A DNA stretch of 64,000 nt, from positions 1,922,001-1,986,000 of the forward strand of contig NZ_CP118610.1 of NCBI RefSeq assembly GCF_028993555.1, read 5' to 3'. How positions within the stretch are numbered: position 1 is the stretch's first letter; every line of letters starts with the position of its first letter. The notes beneath the pieces were generated by a model. That model had not been told where the DNA came from, did not search any database, and saw only the letters and a list, made by a program, of their open reading frames with translations. This DNA is from Ensifer adhaerens (GTDB lineage Bacteria; Pseudomonadota; Alphaproteobacteria; Rhizobiales; Rhizobiaceae). Both the position numbers and the translations under genes were made by a program. Shown here one piece after another: positions 23,842 to 32,364 of the stretch.

Positions 23842-24804
23842 ATGACCCGGACCATCGTCGCTTCCGCCACCCGCGAGATCATCATCGGCTTTGACCAGCC
23901 GTTCTGCGTCATCGGCGAACGCATCAACCCGACCGGCCGCAAGAAGCTTGCCGCCGAGATGATCGAGGGCAACTTCGACACGGTGATCAAGGACGCGCTG
24001 GAGCAGGTTGCCGCCGGTGCAACGATGCTCGACGTCAATGCTGGTGTGACCGCCGTCAACCCGAACGAGACCGAGCCGCCGCTGCTCGTCAAGACGCTCG
24101 AAATCGTCCAGGGCCTCGTCGACGTGCCGCTGTCGATCGACAGTTCGGTGACGGCCGCAATCGAGGCGGCGCTGCGCGTCGCCAAGGGCCGCCCGCTCGT
24201 CAACTCCGTCACCGGCGAAGAAGAAAAGCTCGAGGCGATCCTGCCGCTTTGCAAGAAGTACGACGTGCCTGTTGTTGCCATCTCCAACGACGAGACCGGC
24301 ATTTCCGAGGATCCGGACGTGCGCTTTGCCGTTGCCAAGAAGATCGTCGAGCGGGCCGCCGACTACGGCATCAAGCCGCACGACATCGTCGTCGACCCGC
24401 TGGTCATGCCGATCGGCGCCATGGGCACCGCCGGCCAGCAGGTCTTCGCGCTTCTGCGTCGTCTGCGCGAAGAGCTGAAGGTCAACACCACCTGCGGCCT
24501 CTCCAACATCTCCTTCGGCCTGCCGCACCGCCACGGCATCAATGCCGGCTTCATCCCCATGGTCATCGGCGCCGGCATGACCTCGGCGATCATGAACCCC
24601 TGCCGCCCGCAGGAAATGGAAGCGGTGCGCGCCGCCAACGTCTTGAACGGCACCGACCCGAACTGCACCCACTGGATCAAGACCTACCGCGACCACAAAC
24701 CGGCCGAAGGCGGCCACGTCGTGGCTGCTGCTCCGGCGGCAGCCGGCGGTGGACGCCGCGGCGGTCGCGCCGCCCGCACCGGCGGTGCGGCTGCGAGCGA
24801 ATAG
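23842..24804 (+). CDS. Methyltetrahydrofolate:corrinoid methyltransferase (pterin-binding domain)
   Basis: A 320-residue TIM-barrel of the DHPS/MeTr pterin-binding family: FCVIGERINPTGRKKLAAEM near residue 22, GATMLDVNAGV, VPLSIDSSVTAAIEAALRV near 98, VNSVTGEEEKLE, and LSNISFGLPHRHGINAGFI near 222. It matches MtgA, AcsE and the folate module of MetH. It would take the methyl from the corrinoid protein to THF, or the reverse. The C-terminal 25 residues are a Gly/Ala/Arg-rich tail, as in the MttB and ASKHA proteins here. It is the fourth gene of the block, followed by a nested hairpin. Confidence 0.9.
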   Translation: MTRTIVASATREIIIGFDQPFCVIGERINPTGRKKLAAEMIEGNFDTVIKDALEQVAAGATMLDVNAGVTAVNPNETEPPLLVKTLEIVQGLVDVPLSIDSSVTAAIEAALRVAKGRPLVNSVTGEEEKLEAILPLCKKYDVPVVAISNDETGISEDPDVRFAVAKKIVERAADYGIKPHDIVVDPLVMPIGAMGTAGQQVFALLRRLREELKVNTTCGLSNISFGLPHRHGINAGFIPMVIGAGMTSAIMNPCRPQEMEAVRAANVLNGTDPNCTHWIKTYRDHKPAEGGHVVAAAPAAAGGGRRGGRAARTGGAAASE

Positions 24805-24832
24805 GACCCTGCTCCCACGCTGAAGCTGAACT

Positions 24833-24890
24833 TTAAAGGGAGAACGACATTGAGAAGCCATCTGCGCTTCTTGCTGTCTTCTCCCTTTAA
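24833..24890 (+). terminator. Nested hairpin inside the corrinoid operon
   Basis: Twelve-base arms TTAAAGGGAGAA (24833-24844) and TTCTCCCTTTAA (24879-24890) pair perfectly. Within the 34-base loop, GAAGC and GCTTC form a second stem (about 24854-24870). No T-run follows, so it may be a partial terminator, attenuator or processing site between the methyltransferase and the downstream genes. Confidence 0.55.
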
Positions 24891-24971
24891 CCGTCGAAAA
24901 ACAGGCCATCAGGACACAATAGCGACAGACTTCAAGACTTCCGTCCGGCAACGCAAACGTGGAGACCTCAG

Positions 24972-25304
24972 ATGACACGCCGCCTTCGCCTCGATGCCGC
25001 TACCCTCTGGTTCGAAGCCCCTTTCGTGATTGCGCTCCGGCTGCAGGAAATGCAGATGGCCGCACTCACCGGCAAGACGCAGGACGTGACCGAGCTTCAC
25101 CGCATGGTCTCCGAGAAGATCGCCGCGACCGCCGAAAGCGTCATGGCCGTGAACATGGCGCTCTGGAAAGCCGCCTTCGACAACACCATGCGGCTGATGA
25201 CCGGCGGCACCGCGTCGGGCCACGGAACAGCGATTGCGTCGGCCGCACTCAGGCCCTATGGCAAACGGGTGCGCAGCAACGCCCGGCGCCTCGCGCGTAA
25301 GTGA
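24972..25304 (+). CDS. Small helical protein of the corrinoid operon, 110 residues
   Basis: A soluble, helix-rich protein with a basic C-terminus (ALRPYGKRVRSNARRLARK) and amphipathic helices (VIALRLQEMQMAALTGK and ESVMAVNMALWKAAFDNTMR). The style recalls phasin-like coat or scaffold proteins, but I do not assign it. GGAGACCTCAG precedes the ATG. It lies between the pterin methyltransferase and the ASKHA reactivase on the same strand, so it may be an unrecognised component of the system. Confidence 0.6.
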   Translation: MTRRLRLDAATLWFEAPFVIALRLQEMQMAALTGKTQDVTELHRMVSEKIAATAESVMAVNMALWKAAFDNTMRLMTGGTASGHGTAIASAALRPYGKRVRSNARRLARK

Positions 25305-25449
25305 TCCTGTCTGCCGCAACCTAACTGTTTGAAACAGATCGGCCCATGTCGGGATTGGACAACTATCGGGCGGCGTTCCGGTGCAGTCTGAAACCGTTTA
25401 CCCGTGCTTCGCTTGCCCTAGTGAAGCGACCTGATGAAAGACACCAAGC

Positions 25450-27522
25450 ATGCGCATCGAAGGCACCTCCGAGATCGAGACCAACATGACCGAAGCCGCG
25501 CAAAAAGAACCTCTGGTGCTGTTCATGCCTTCGGGCAAGCGCGGCCGCTTCCCGGTCGGAACACCGGTTCTTGATGCGGCGCGCAAGCTCGGCGTCTATG
25601 TCGAAAGCGTCTGCGGCGGGCGCGCCACCTGCGGGCGCTGTCAGATCGAGGTGCAGGAAGGCAACTTCGCCAAGCACAAGATCGTCTCGTCCAACGAGCA
25701 CATTTCTGAAAAGGGCGCCAAGGAAGAGCGCTACGAGAAGATCCGCGGCCTGCCCGACCGCCGCCGCCTCTCCTGCTCCGCCCAGATCCTCGGCGATCTC
25801 GTCATCGACGTGCCGCAGGACACCGTCATCAATGCGCAAGTGGTGCGCAAGGCTGCGACCGACCGGGTGATCGAACGCAATGCCGCCGTCCAGCTCTGCT
25901 ATGTCGAGGTCGACGAGCCCGACATGCACAAGCCGCTCGGTGACCTCGATCGCCTGAAGGTGATGCTGGAGAAGGATTGGGGCTGGAAGGACCTGCTGAT
26001 CGCGCCGCACCTGATCCCGCAGGTGCAGAGCATCCTGCGCAAGGGCAACTGGGCCGTCACCGCCGCCATCCACCGCGACATGGATTCGTCGCGCCCGTTC
26101 ATCGTCGGCCTCTGGCCGGGGCTGAAGAACGAAGCCTATGGCGTTGCCTGCGACATCGGCTCGACCACCATCGCCATGCACCTGGTCTCGCTGCTTTCCG
26201 GCCGCATCGTCGGCTCCTCGGGCGCCTCCAACCCGCAGATCCGCTTCGGCGAAGACCTGATGAGCCGCGTCTCCTACGTGATGATGAACCCGGATGGCCG
26301 CGAGGCCATGACCAAGGCGGTGCGCGAGGCAGTCAATGGTCTCATCGGCAAGGTCTGTGCCGAAGGCGAGGTCGACCGCCACGACATTCTGGACATGGTC
26401 TTCGTCGGCAATCCGATCATGCACCACCTGTTCCTCGGCATCGACCCGACGGAACTCGGCCAGGCGCCGTTCGCGCTCGCCGTTTCCGGCGCGCTGCAGT
26501 ACTGGGCGCATGAGCTCGACATCGACGTCAACCGTGGCGCCAGGCTCTACATGCTGCCCTGTATCGCCGGCCATGTCGGCGCCGATGCCGCGGGTGCAAC
26601 CTTGTCCGAAGGCCCCTACCGCCAGGACAAGATGATGTTGCTCGTCGATGTCGGCACCAATGCCGAGATCGTGCTTGGCAACAAGGACCGCGTCGTCGCC
26701 GCCTCCTCGCCCACAGGCCCCGCCTTCGAGGGTGCCGAAATCTCCTCCGGTCAGCGCGCTGCCCCGGGCGCCATCGAGCGCGTGCGCATCGATCCCGTCA
26801 CCCTCGAGCCGCGCTTCCGGGTGATCGGCGTCGACAAGTGGTCGGACGAGGACGGCTTTGCCGAGGCTGCCGCCTCCGTCGGCGTCACCGGCATCTGCGG
26901 CTCGGCAATCATCGAGATCGTCGCCGAAATGTACCTCTCCGGCATCATCTCACAGGACGGCGTCGTCGATGGCGCGATGGCGGAAAAGAGCCCGCGCATC
27001 ATCCCGAACGGCCGCACCTTCTCCTACCTGCTGCATGACGGCGAACCGCGCATCACCGTGACGCAGAACGATATCCGCGCCATCCAGCTTGCAAAGGCCG
27101 CGCTTTACGCCGGCATCAAGCTGCTCATGGAAAAGCTCGATATCGAGCATGTCGACACCATCCGCTTTGCCGGCGCCTTCGGCTCGTTCATCGATCCGAA
27201 ATACGCCATGGTCCTGGGCCTGATACCGGACTGCGACCTCGACGAGGTCAAGGCCGTCGGCAATGCCGCCGGTACCGGCGCGCTGATGGCGCTGCTTAAC
27301 CGCGGCCACCGCCGCGAGATCGAGCAAACCGTAAGCAAAATCGAGAAGATAGAGACGGCGCTTGAATCAAAGTTTCAGGAGCACTTCGTCAACGCCATGG
27401 CAATGCCGAACAAGGTCGACGCCTTCCCGAAGCTCGCGACGGTGGTGACCTTGCCGGAGCGCAAGGTGGGCAGCGATGATGGCGAGGGTGGTGGACGCCG
27501 GCGGCGGCGCAGCCGGGAGTAG
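25450..27522 (+). CDS. Ferredoxin-ASKHA corrinoid activation protein (RamA-like, DUF4445)
   Basis: A 690-residue protein. Residues about 20-125 are a plant-type [2Fe-2S] domain (VESVCGGRATCGRCQIEV, last ligand in RLSCSAQIL). From about 230 an ASKHA ATPase-like domain follows: YGVACDIGSTTIAMHLVSLL, LLVDVGTNAEIVLGNKD and RFAGAFGSFIDPKYAMVLGL. Such proteins use ATP and an electron to return oxidised cob(II)alamin on the carrier to cob(I)alamin. The ATG at 25450 is used; one 12 codons later (25486) is possible. It ends in an Arg-rich tail (GGGRRRRRSRE). It is the last gene of the block and clearly the activase of the system. Confidence 0.92.
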   Translation: MRIEGTSEIETNMTEAAQKEPLVLFMPSGKRGRFPVGTPVLDAARKLGVYVESVCGGRATCGRCQIEVQEGNFAKHKIVSSNEHISEKGAKEERYEKIRGLPDRRRLSCSAQILGDLVIDVPQDTVINAQVVRKAATDRVIERNAAVQLCYVEVDEPDMHKPLGDLDRLKVMLEKDWGWKDLLIAPHLIPQVQSILRKGNWAVTAAIHRDMDSSRPFIVGLWPGLKNEAYGVACDIGSTTIAMHLVSLLSGRIVGSSGASNPQIRFGEDLMSRVSYVMMNPDGREAMTKAVREAVNGLIGKVCAEGEVDRHDILDMVFVGNPIMHHLFLGIDPTELGQAPFALAVSGALQYWAHELDIDVNRGARLYMLPCIAGHVGADAAGATLSEGPYRQDKMMLLVDVGTNAEIVLGNKDRVVAASSPTGPAFEGAEISSGQRAAPGAIERVRIDPVTLEPRFRVIGVDKWSDEDGFAEAAASVGVTGICGSAIIEIVAEMYLSGIISQDGVVDGAMAEKSPRIIPNGRTFSYLLHDGEPRITVTQNDIRAIQLAKAALYAGIKLLMEKLDIEHVDTIRFAGAFGSFIDPKYAMVLGLIPDCDLDEVKAVGNAAGTGALMALLNRGHRREIEQTVSKIEKIETALESKFQEHFVNAMAMPNKVDAFPKLATVVTLPERKVGSDDGEGGGRRRRRSRE

Positions 27523-27568
27523 GACCAAACAAACGCGGCCCTGCGCTCGAAGGCGCGCCTTCTGCCCG

Positions 27569-28027
27569 TCATCCCAAGGCGCCCACCAGCGACCGGCGCA
27601 ATGGCCCGCCTCGACGGTCATGAATGACGAGTGAGACGGTCTCGAACAGGACTTCAATGGTTATGTCGTTGAAGGAAATGAGCCAGAATCTGGGATTGAG
27701 CCCCGTCCATTTGGCAGCCTCGTCGCCGCCCGCGACTTCATTGAACTCCCACGGCTGGATCGGATATCTGCATCCCGGCAGACCATCGACATTCATCGGC
27801 GTAACTTGAAGGTTGATAACGTCATCAAACCTGAGGACGACGTTGCCACCGCCGCTGCGGGGCTTCATAGCAAATGAGAGCGCTATTTCCGTCATAGAAC
27901 ACGAGGGGATTTGCAACTGTTCCCAATTCCGGAAAAGCCTCGGGCGGTATTGATACTTGCATGATTTGATGGCGCGCTCAACTTCGGGTAACGACGAGAT
28001 CGTTCCGGTCAGCCGCCCCTTTGTCAA
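27569..28027 (-). CDS. Hypothetical protein, about 152 residues, atypical composition
   Basis: I do not recognise it. It appears soluble, with beta-type stretches (GGGNVVLRFDDVINLQVTPM and ISFNDITIEVLFETVSLVIH) reminiscent in style of orphan immunity proteins, but with no firm match. The longest frame begins at a TTG at 28027 with no clear ribosome site; an ATG at residue 45 is the other choice. GC is lower than in the neighbours. It is convergent with the corrinoid operon and divergent from the gene at 28182. Confidence 0.45.
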   Translation of the reverse strand: MTKGRLTGTISSLPEVERAIKSCKYQYRPRLFRNWEQLQIPSCSMTEIALSFAMKPRSGGGNVVLRFDDVINLQVTPMNVDGLPGCRYPIQPWEFNEVAGGDEAAKWTGLNPRFWLISFNDITIEVLFETVSLVIHDRRGGPLRRSLVGALG

Positions 28028-28181
28028 TGCCTTCGGCCGCCCCGGTTACGGCAGCCTGAGGCGGCCTTGCCGCATCCTGCTCTTCGGCGATGTGGACGCA
28101 TGGAGATTTCAGCTTGCCTTAATCCCGATGGCGGGCGAACGTCACCCGACCTGTATTTTCGCGAACTGGCATCCAACACCG

Positions 28182-28493
28182 ATGAACAACAAGATTCTCG
28201 ACACCCTGACCGGCATGTATTTCACCGTCGACGACCCGGATGGCACCTACGGCACCGGCCAGGTCATTCGCCTCGCCGCCGAAGGCATCTATTTCATCCG
28301 CTACGACGGCAACGAGGTGGAACTGCCGATGGAGTTGGTCTCGATCGGCGAGATGCTGCAGACCACCGAAGAGGACTACAAACTCTGGAGGTTCTTCGAT
28401 ACGACCGAGGAACGAGACAAGTGGATCGAGTGGCTGGATGCACCGTCGAAGCCAAGGGTGATCTCGCTGGTGCGACCGACGCCAAACAAGTAA
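28182..28493 (+). CDS. Hypothetical protein, 103 residues
   Basis: A small soluble acidic protein: MNNKILDTLTGMYFTVDDPD, then GTGQVIRLAAEGIYFIRYDG and EEDYKLWRFFDTTEERDKWI. I do not recognise a family. The ATG at 28182 is used because upstream in-frame sequence reads as non-coding. No operon partner. Confidence 0.6.
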   Translation: MNNKILDTLTGMYFTVDDPDGTYGTGQVIRLAAEGIYFIRYDGNEVELPMELVSIGEMLQTTEEDYKLWRFFDTTEERDKWIEWLDAPSKPRVISLVRPTPNK

Positions 28494-28616
28494 CGAGCGC
28501 TCAGACGCCGGGCCAATTGCTCCGAGCGCGTGCGATCGGACTTTTGCAGCCCGGTCGCCTCATGAAGACGGCCACCGGGGTTCAAGCCGATGGCCGTCGT
28601 AGATCAGGAGCGCCGC

Positions 28617-29102
28617 TCAATAATAGGGCGACACGCATTCCTGGCGCGGCCCGTAGTAGGGCTGGAAGGTATTGTCGTAGGCGTTGTACGAGCGGTAACG
28701 GTCGTAGCACCATTCGACATGCGCAGACGGCGCGTTGGAATAGACCCTGCGGGGTGGCTGCGCGATTGCGCCGCCGATGACCACGCCGGCCCCGAATGCG
28801 GCCAGCGGATACCACCAGCCATCGCTGTGCCGACGGTAGCCGTCACGACGGTAACGGTAGCCCTCGTAGCCATTGTAATAGCCGTAACGTGGGCCCGCAT
28901 TGTAACGGTTGCCGCCGTAACGGTAGCCGTTATACCCGCGCTTGTGCGGCGGGCCGCCGTAGTGACCGGGCTTGTGGTGGACCAGCTCGACCGGTTGCGA
29001 AGCTGACTGCCCCACTGAAACGGGGGACATGGGCACGGCCTGCGCAGAGACCGCCGACAGTGCCGTAGCCGCGGCTACGAGGACTGCACCTATTCTCTTC
29101 AT
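28617..29102 (-). CDS. BA14K family protein
   Basis: A 161-residue secreted or envelope protein. The signal peptide is [20 protein letters not shown] (ending AQA), then a Gly/Tyr/Arg/His-rich region (about 40-105), a single hydrophobic stretch ([17 protein letters not shown]), and the C-terminal BA14K domain ([20 protein letters not shown], closing RQECVSPYY). The family is named after a Brucella immunoreactive antigen and is widespread in Rhizobiales. The start at 29102 gives the best signal peptide; an ATG four codons upstream is possible. Confidence 0.88.
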   Translation of the reverse strand: MKRIGAVLVAAATALSAVSAQAVPMSPVSVGQSASQPVELVHHKPGHYGGPPHKRGYNGYRYGGNRYNAGPRYGYYNGYEGYRYRRDGYRRHSDGWWYPLAAFGAGVVIGGAIAQPPRRVYSNAPSAHVEWCYDRYRSYNAYDNTFQPYYGPRQECVSPYY

Positions 29103-29336
29103 GACATCATCCATCAGTTTTTCGTCGGGCCATTTTCGGGAATCCGCCATGAACCTGAGATGAACGTGCGCGGCCAGCCCCGGCAGTGGGCCTTAAAGCG
29201 CAGGTAACCATGGCAAGATTTCACGTCCTCGATCACCGCCGAAATACGGCAGCTGCCGTATGTCGCTGGAGCGGTGCCGGTTCTATGTCGAGGCTCTCGC
29301 GCCTGTTGCGCGTGGCTTGAACCGAGGAGACACCCC

Positions 29337-29543
29337 ATGAGGATCATCATTGCCGCAACGGCATCGCTCGCACTTGCGAGCGCTGCCTTCGCTGCCATTT
29401 CGCCTGTGCCCGCCGAAAAGCAGCCCGTCGCCAAGACCGTCGGAACATTGGAACTTGCCGACGGGGGCAAGAAGCACACGAACCCCACGAGTGGCAAGAC
29501 CAATCAAAATCGCCAAACCGGCAAGCGGTCTTACTACGACTGA
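29337..29543 (+). CDS. Small secreted protein, 68 residues
   Basis: Signal peptide MRIIIAATASLALASAAFAA followed by a short polar, Lys/Thr/Gln-rich mature part (HTNPTSGKTNQNRQTGKRSY). GAGGAGACACCCC precedes the ATG at 29337. I do not recognise the family. A terminator hairpin follows directly. Confidence 0.68.
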   Translation: MRIIIAATASLALASAAFAAISPVPAEKQPVAKTVGTLELADGGKKHTNPTSGKTNQNRQTGKRSYYD

Positions 29544-29550
29544 CATCATG

Positions 29551-29576
29551 AAGGGCGGCTGCGGCCGCCCTTTATG
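29551..29576 (+). terminator. Rho-independent terminator
   Basis: AAGGGCGGC (29551-29559) and GCCGCCCTT (29564-29572) pair around a four-base loop, with T residues at the end of the 3' arm. It closes the small secreted protein gene and may act in both directions. Confidence 0.75.
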
Positions 29577-29645
29577 CTTGACGGCCGTCACCAGCACGAC
29601 GGGCCCGAATTCACGACAGACGAACTGCCGTCGACCGACAGCCTC

Positions 29646-30113
29646 TCATCCCGCCTTCGCGACAAACGCGGCCAGCAGCCCCGCCCAACCGCCTTCGGAA
29701 TCGAGCGACGCACGGGCCTCTTCCGCCTTCGCCCCGTAGTTCGAGAGGTTTCGGTGCTCCAGCCGCACGGTGGTGCCGCCGTCCGTCGCAGGTTCGAACG
29801 TGACTTCCACCTCGGTCCGGAAGCCCGGATCGAAGGTCCATTCGGCATTGAGCTGCCAGGCAAAGAGGATGCGGTTCGGCGGCTCGCAGGCGAGCACCCT
29901 GCCCCACTCCTTCTCCTCGCCCGACATGCCGATCTCATACCAGCGCCCGCCGGCCCGAGGCTCGACGACAACGGTCTTCTGGCCGCTTGTGGTCAGGCTG
30001 TGGGTCTTCAGCCACCAGTCGCCCATATGGGCCGTGAAGATCTCGAAGGCGCGCTCCGCCGGAGCGCTGACGAGCACCGATTTCCGCACCGGGACCGGCT
30101 CGATCACTTGCAT
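29646..30113 (-). CDS. SRPBCC/AHSA1-type START-like domain protein
   Basis: A 155-residue single-domain protein of the Bet v1-like fold: RKSVLVSAPAERAFEIFTAH near residue 10, GGRWYEIGMSGEEKEWGRVL near 55, and TVRLEHRNLSNYGAKAEEAR near 115, ending with the usual GWAGLLAAF helix. These proteins bind hydrophobic ligands or act as toxin/co-chaperone-type modules; the ligand is unknown. The ATG at 30113 has GGGAGGCAGCAC upstream, so the 11-codon longer start is rejected. Confidence 0.85.
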   Translation of the reverse strand: MQVIEPVPVRKSVLVSAPAERAFEIFTAHMGDWWLKTHSLTTSGQKTVVVEPRAGGRWYEIGMSGEEKEWGRVLACEPPNRILFAWQLNAEWTFDPGFRTEVEVTFEPATDGGTTVRLEHRNLSNYGAKAEEARASLDSEGGWAGLLAAFVAKAG

Positions 30114-30599
30114 GTGCTGCCTCCCATTGATCGTCACAGGTCGCAAGGCCGCAGGTCGCGCTGTTATGGCCGGCTGCCATCCTCTGGACGAAACAGTTGA
30201 TGGTCATCGATCATCGAGCAAGCGGCAAGCTTTCGCCAGCAGAACCGGTCGAGCCCTTTCCGCAAGCGTCAGGTCGATTGGGTCTTTGGAGCAATTACGC
30301 CTCTGGACGACAGGCCCGTTGGCTCCCAGCCCGCTTGCTGCACCGACGGCGGCGCATGCCAGTGAAGTGGGCCGATCGGCATCAGGCCGGAAGCACCACG
30401 TAGACAACAAAAAAGGCCGGGGCGAAACCGCACCGACCTTCCTCATCATCGCTCTTACACCAGTGCCAGTACATCCGTGGTCAAAAGTCTGAAGCGACGC
30501 GGCGATTGCGAGCGGCGAGAATTTTCAGCGCTCATAAGCAATACCGATGGCCGGGTGTATACGGGCCGATTGTGTTCGAAACAAGTTCGGAAATGACAA
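30114..30599. other. Intergenic region without a convincing gene
   Basis: Nearly 490 bases with only weak open frames. An imperfect hairpin near 30410-30440 (AAGGcCGG ... CCGaCCTT, after a run of six A) could be a terminator. I saw no tRNA, repeat family or recognisable regulator. Confidence 0.4.
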
Positions 30600-30632
30600 A
30601 AGCGCCGCGCATTCGAGGAACGCGCGGCGCTT
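30600..30632 (-). terminator. Terminator of the amino-acid ABC transporter operon
   Basis: AAGCGCCGCGC (30600-30610) pairs perfectly with GCGCGGCGCTT (30622-30632) around an 11-base loop. Read leftward it is followed by TTTTG, 26 bases beyond the stop of the binding-protein gene. Confidence 0.82.
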
Positions 30633-30657
30633 GAGTGATGGCGGTGGCGGCTGCAGC

Positions 30658-31515
30658 TTATTGCGGCGTCAGGTCGAAGCCGAACCACTTTTCCGACAGG
30701 CGCTTGATCGTGCCATCGGCCTTGGCGGCGGCAATGGCGTCGTCGAACAGTGCCTTCAGTTCCGGGTCGGTCTTGCGCAGGCCGACGGAGCTGCCGGCGC
30801 CGAGGAAGCCGCCCTGGAAGCGCGGGCCGGTGATGACCATGTCGCTGTTGGCCGGCTTTGCGACCGTGGTCTTCAGGTAGCCCATCGAGGCCATAACGAA
30901 ATCGACGCGGCCGGCGACGAGATCGAGGTCGTGCTGCTCGGTCGTCTTGTATTCGCGCACCTCGACGACGTCCTTCAGGTATTCGTCGATGAAGCGTGCC
31001 GCGATCGAGGCGGTCTGGACACCGATGGTCTTTCCTTCGATCAAGGGCTTCAATTCATCGACCGCCTTGCGCGCGCCCGCCTCGTTGGAAGCGAGCGAGA
31101 ACAGTTCGCCCTTCATCGGCAGCGTTTCCAGATCGCCGCCCTTCAGCGTGGCGAAGGCCTGGCCGGTGCTGCCATAGGAAACCGAGAAGTCGATGACTTC
31201 CTTGCGCTTTTCGGTTGCCGACATGCCGGCCATGATGGCGTCGAACTTGCCGGCGTTGAGCGCCGGGATCAGGCCGTCGAAGGACTGGGCGATGACGGTG
31301 CACTCGACCTTCATGTGGTCGCAGAGAATCTTGCTGAGCTCGATCTCATAGCCGTCGAGTGTGCCGTCCGCCTTGGTCAGGTTATAGGGCGGAAAGGCGC
31401 CTTCGGTGGCAATCGTGACCTTCGTCCACTTCTTGTCCTCGGCCTGAGCCGGCATGGACATCAGCCCCGCGGCAACGGCAAGCGCCGAAGCCATGATTGC
31501 GGTCGTCTTCTTCAT
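30658..31515 (-). CDS. Polar amino-acid ABC transporter substrate-binding protein
   Basis: A 285-residue periplasmic binding protein. Signal peptide MKKTTAIMASALAVAAGLMS (cleaved near AQA-ED), then the SBP_bac_3 domain: TIATEGAFPPYNLTKADGTL, LDGYEIELSKIL and FDAIMAGMSATEKRKEVIDF. It resembles the lysine/arginine/ornithine/opine-type (HisJ, OccT) binding proteins. It is the last gene of a five-gene leftward cluster with the ATPase, two permeases and an M20 amidohydrolase. The linked amidohydrolase suggests an acylated amino acid or similar amide as ligand. Confidence 0.9.
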   Translation of the reverse strand: MKKTTAIMASALAVAAGLMSMPAQAEDKKWTKVTIATEGAFPPYNLTKADGTLDGYEIELSKILCDHMKVECTVIAQSFDGLIPALNAGKFDAIMAGMSATEKRKEVIDFSVSYGSTGQAFATLKGGDLETLPMKGELFSLASNEAGARKAVDELKPLIEGKTIGVQTASIAARFIDEYLKDVVEVREYKTTEQHDLDLVAGRVDFVMASMGYLKTTVAKPANSDMVITGPRFQGGFLGAGSSVGLRKTDPELKALFDDAIAAAKADGTIKRLSEKWFGFDLTPQ

Positions 31516-31585
31516 TACAGCATTCCCCTTTTTGTGGATGTTGATTGGTGGTTTCGTAGCGATTGCCCAGCCGCAGCCGGCGCAA

Positions 31586-32362
31586 TCAACTCTTGATGAA
31601 CTGGCGGAAGCGTTCGGACTTCGAACGGGTGAAGACCTCGTGCGGCGGCCCCTCCTCCTCGATCGTGCCCTTGTGCACGAACACGACGCGGCTCGAGACA
31701 TCGCGGGCAAAGCCCATCTCGTGGGTCACGACCAGCATGGTGCGCCCCTCCTCGGCAAGGCCACGCATGACGCGCAGCACCTCGCCGACGAGCTCCGGAT
31801 CGAGTGCCGAGGTCGGCTCGTCAAACAGCATCGCCTTTGGCCGCATGGCAAGCGCCCGGGCGATCGCGGCGCGCTGCTGCTGGCCGCCGGAGAGATGCGA
31901 GGGATAGTGGTTGCGCTTGTCGGCGATGCCGACCTTGGCAAGCAGCGCCTCGGCCTCCTCGATCGCCTCTGTGCGCGGACGCTTCAGCACATGCACCGGC
32001 GCCTCGATGACGTTTTCGAGCACGGTCTTGTGGGACCAGAGATTGAAGCTCTGGAACACCATGCCGAGTTCGGAGCGAATGCGGTCCACCTGCCTTTGGT
32101 CGGCCGGGCGGCTGCGCCCATCGCTTGAGCTCTTCAGCCGGATCGCCTCGCCGGCGACCTCGATCGTGCCCGAATTCGGCACTTCCAGCATGTTGATGCA
32201 GCGAAGCAGCGTCGACTTGCCGGAGCCCGAGGATCCGAGAATGGAAATCACCTCGCCCTCGCGCGCATCGAGCGACACGCCTTTGAGCACCTCGACTGGG
32301 CCGAAGCTCTTGTGAAGATCGTGCACGCGGATGGCAACCGGTGCGGTGAAGGCAGCGGACAT
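31586..32362 (-). CDS. Polar amino-acid ABC transporter ATP-binding protein (HisP-like)
   Basis: A 258-residue ATPase with Walker [19 protein letters not shown] near residue 43, Q-loop FQSFNLW, signature [17 protein letters not shown] near 163, Walker [15 protein letters not shown] and the switch histidine in [11 protein letters not shown]. The start at 32362 is an ATG just beyond the end of the permease gene. It energises uptake with the two permeases encoded upstream. Confidence 0.93.
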   Translation of the reverse strand: MSAAFTAPVAIRVHDLHKSFGPVEVLKGVSLDAREGEVISILGSSGSGKSTLLRCINMLEVPNSGTIEVAGEAIRLKSSSDGRSRPADQRQVDRIRSELGMVFQSFNLWSHKTVLENVIEAPVHVLKRPRTEAIEEAEALLAKVGIADKRNHYPSHLSGGQQQRAAIARALAMRPKAMLFDEPTSALDPELVGEVLRVMRGLAEEGRTMLVVTHEMGFARDVSSRVVFVHKGTIEEEGPPHEVFTRSKSERFRQFIKS

Positions 32363-32364
32363 GT

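Noticed and set aside
30204..30449. 81-residue minus-strand frame in the 30.1-30.6 kb gap
   Set aside because: No ribosome site, no domain, and composition like neighbouring non-coding sequence.
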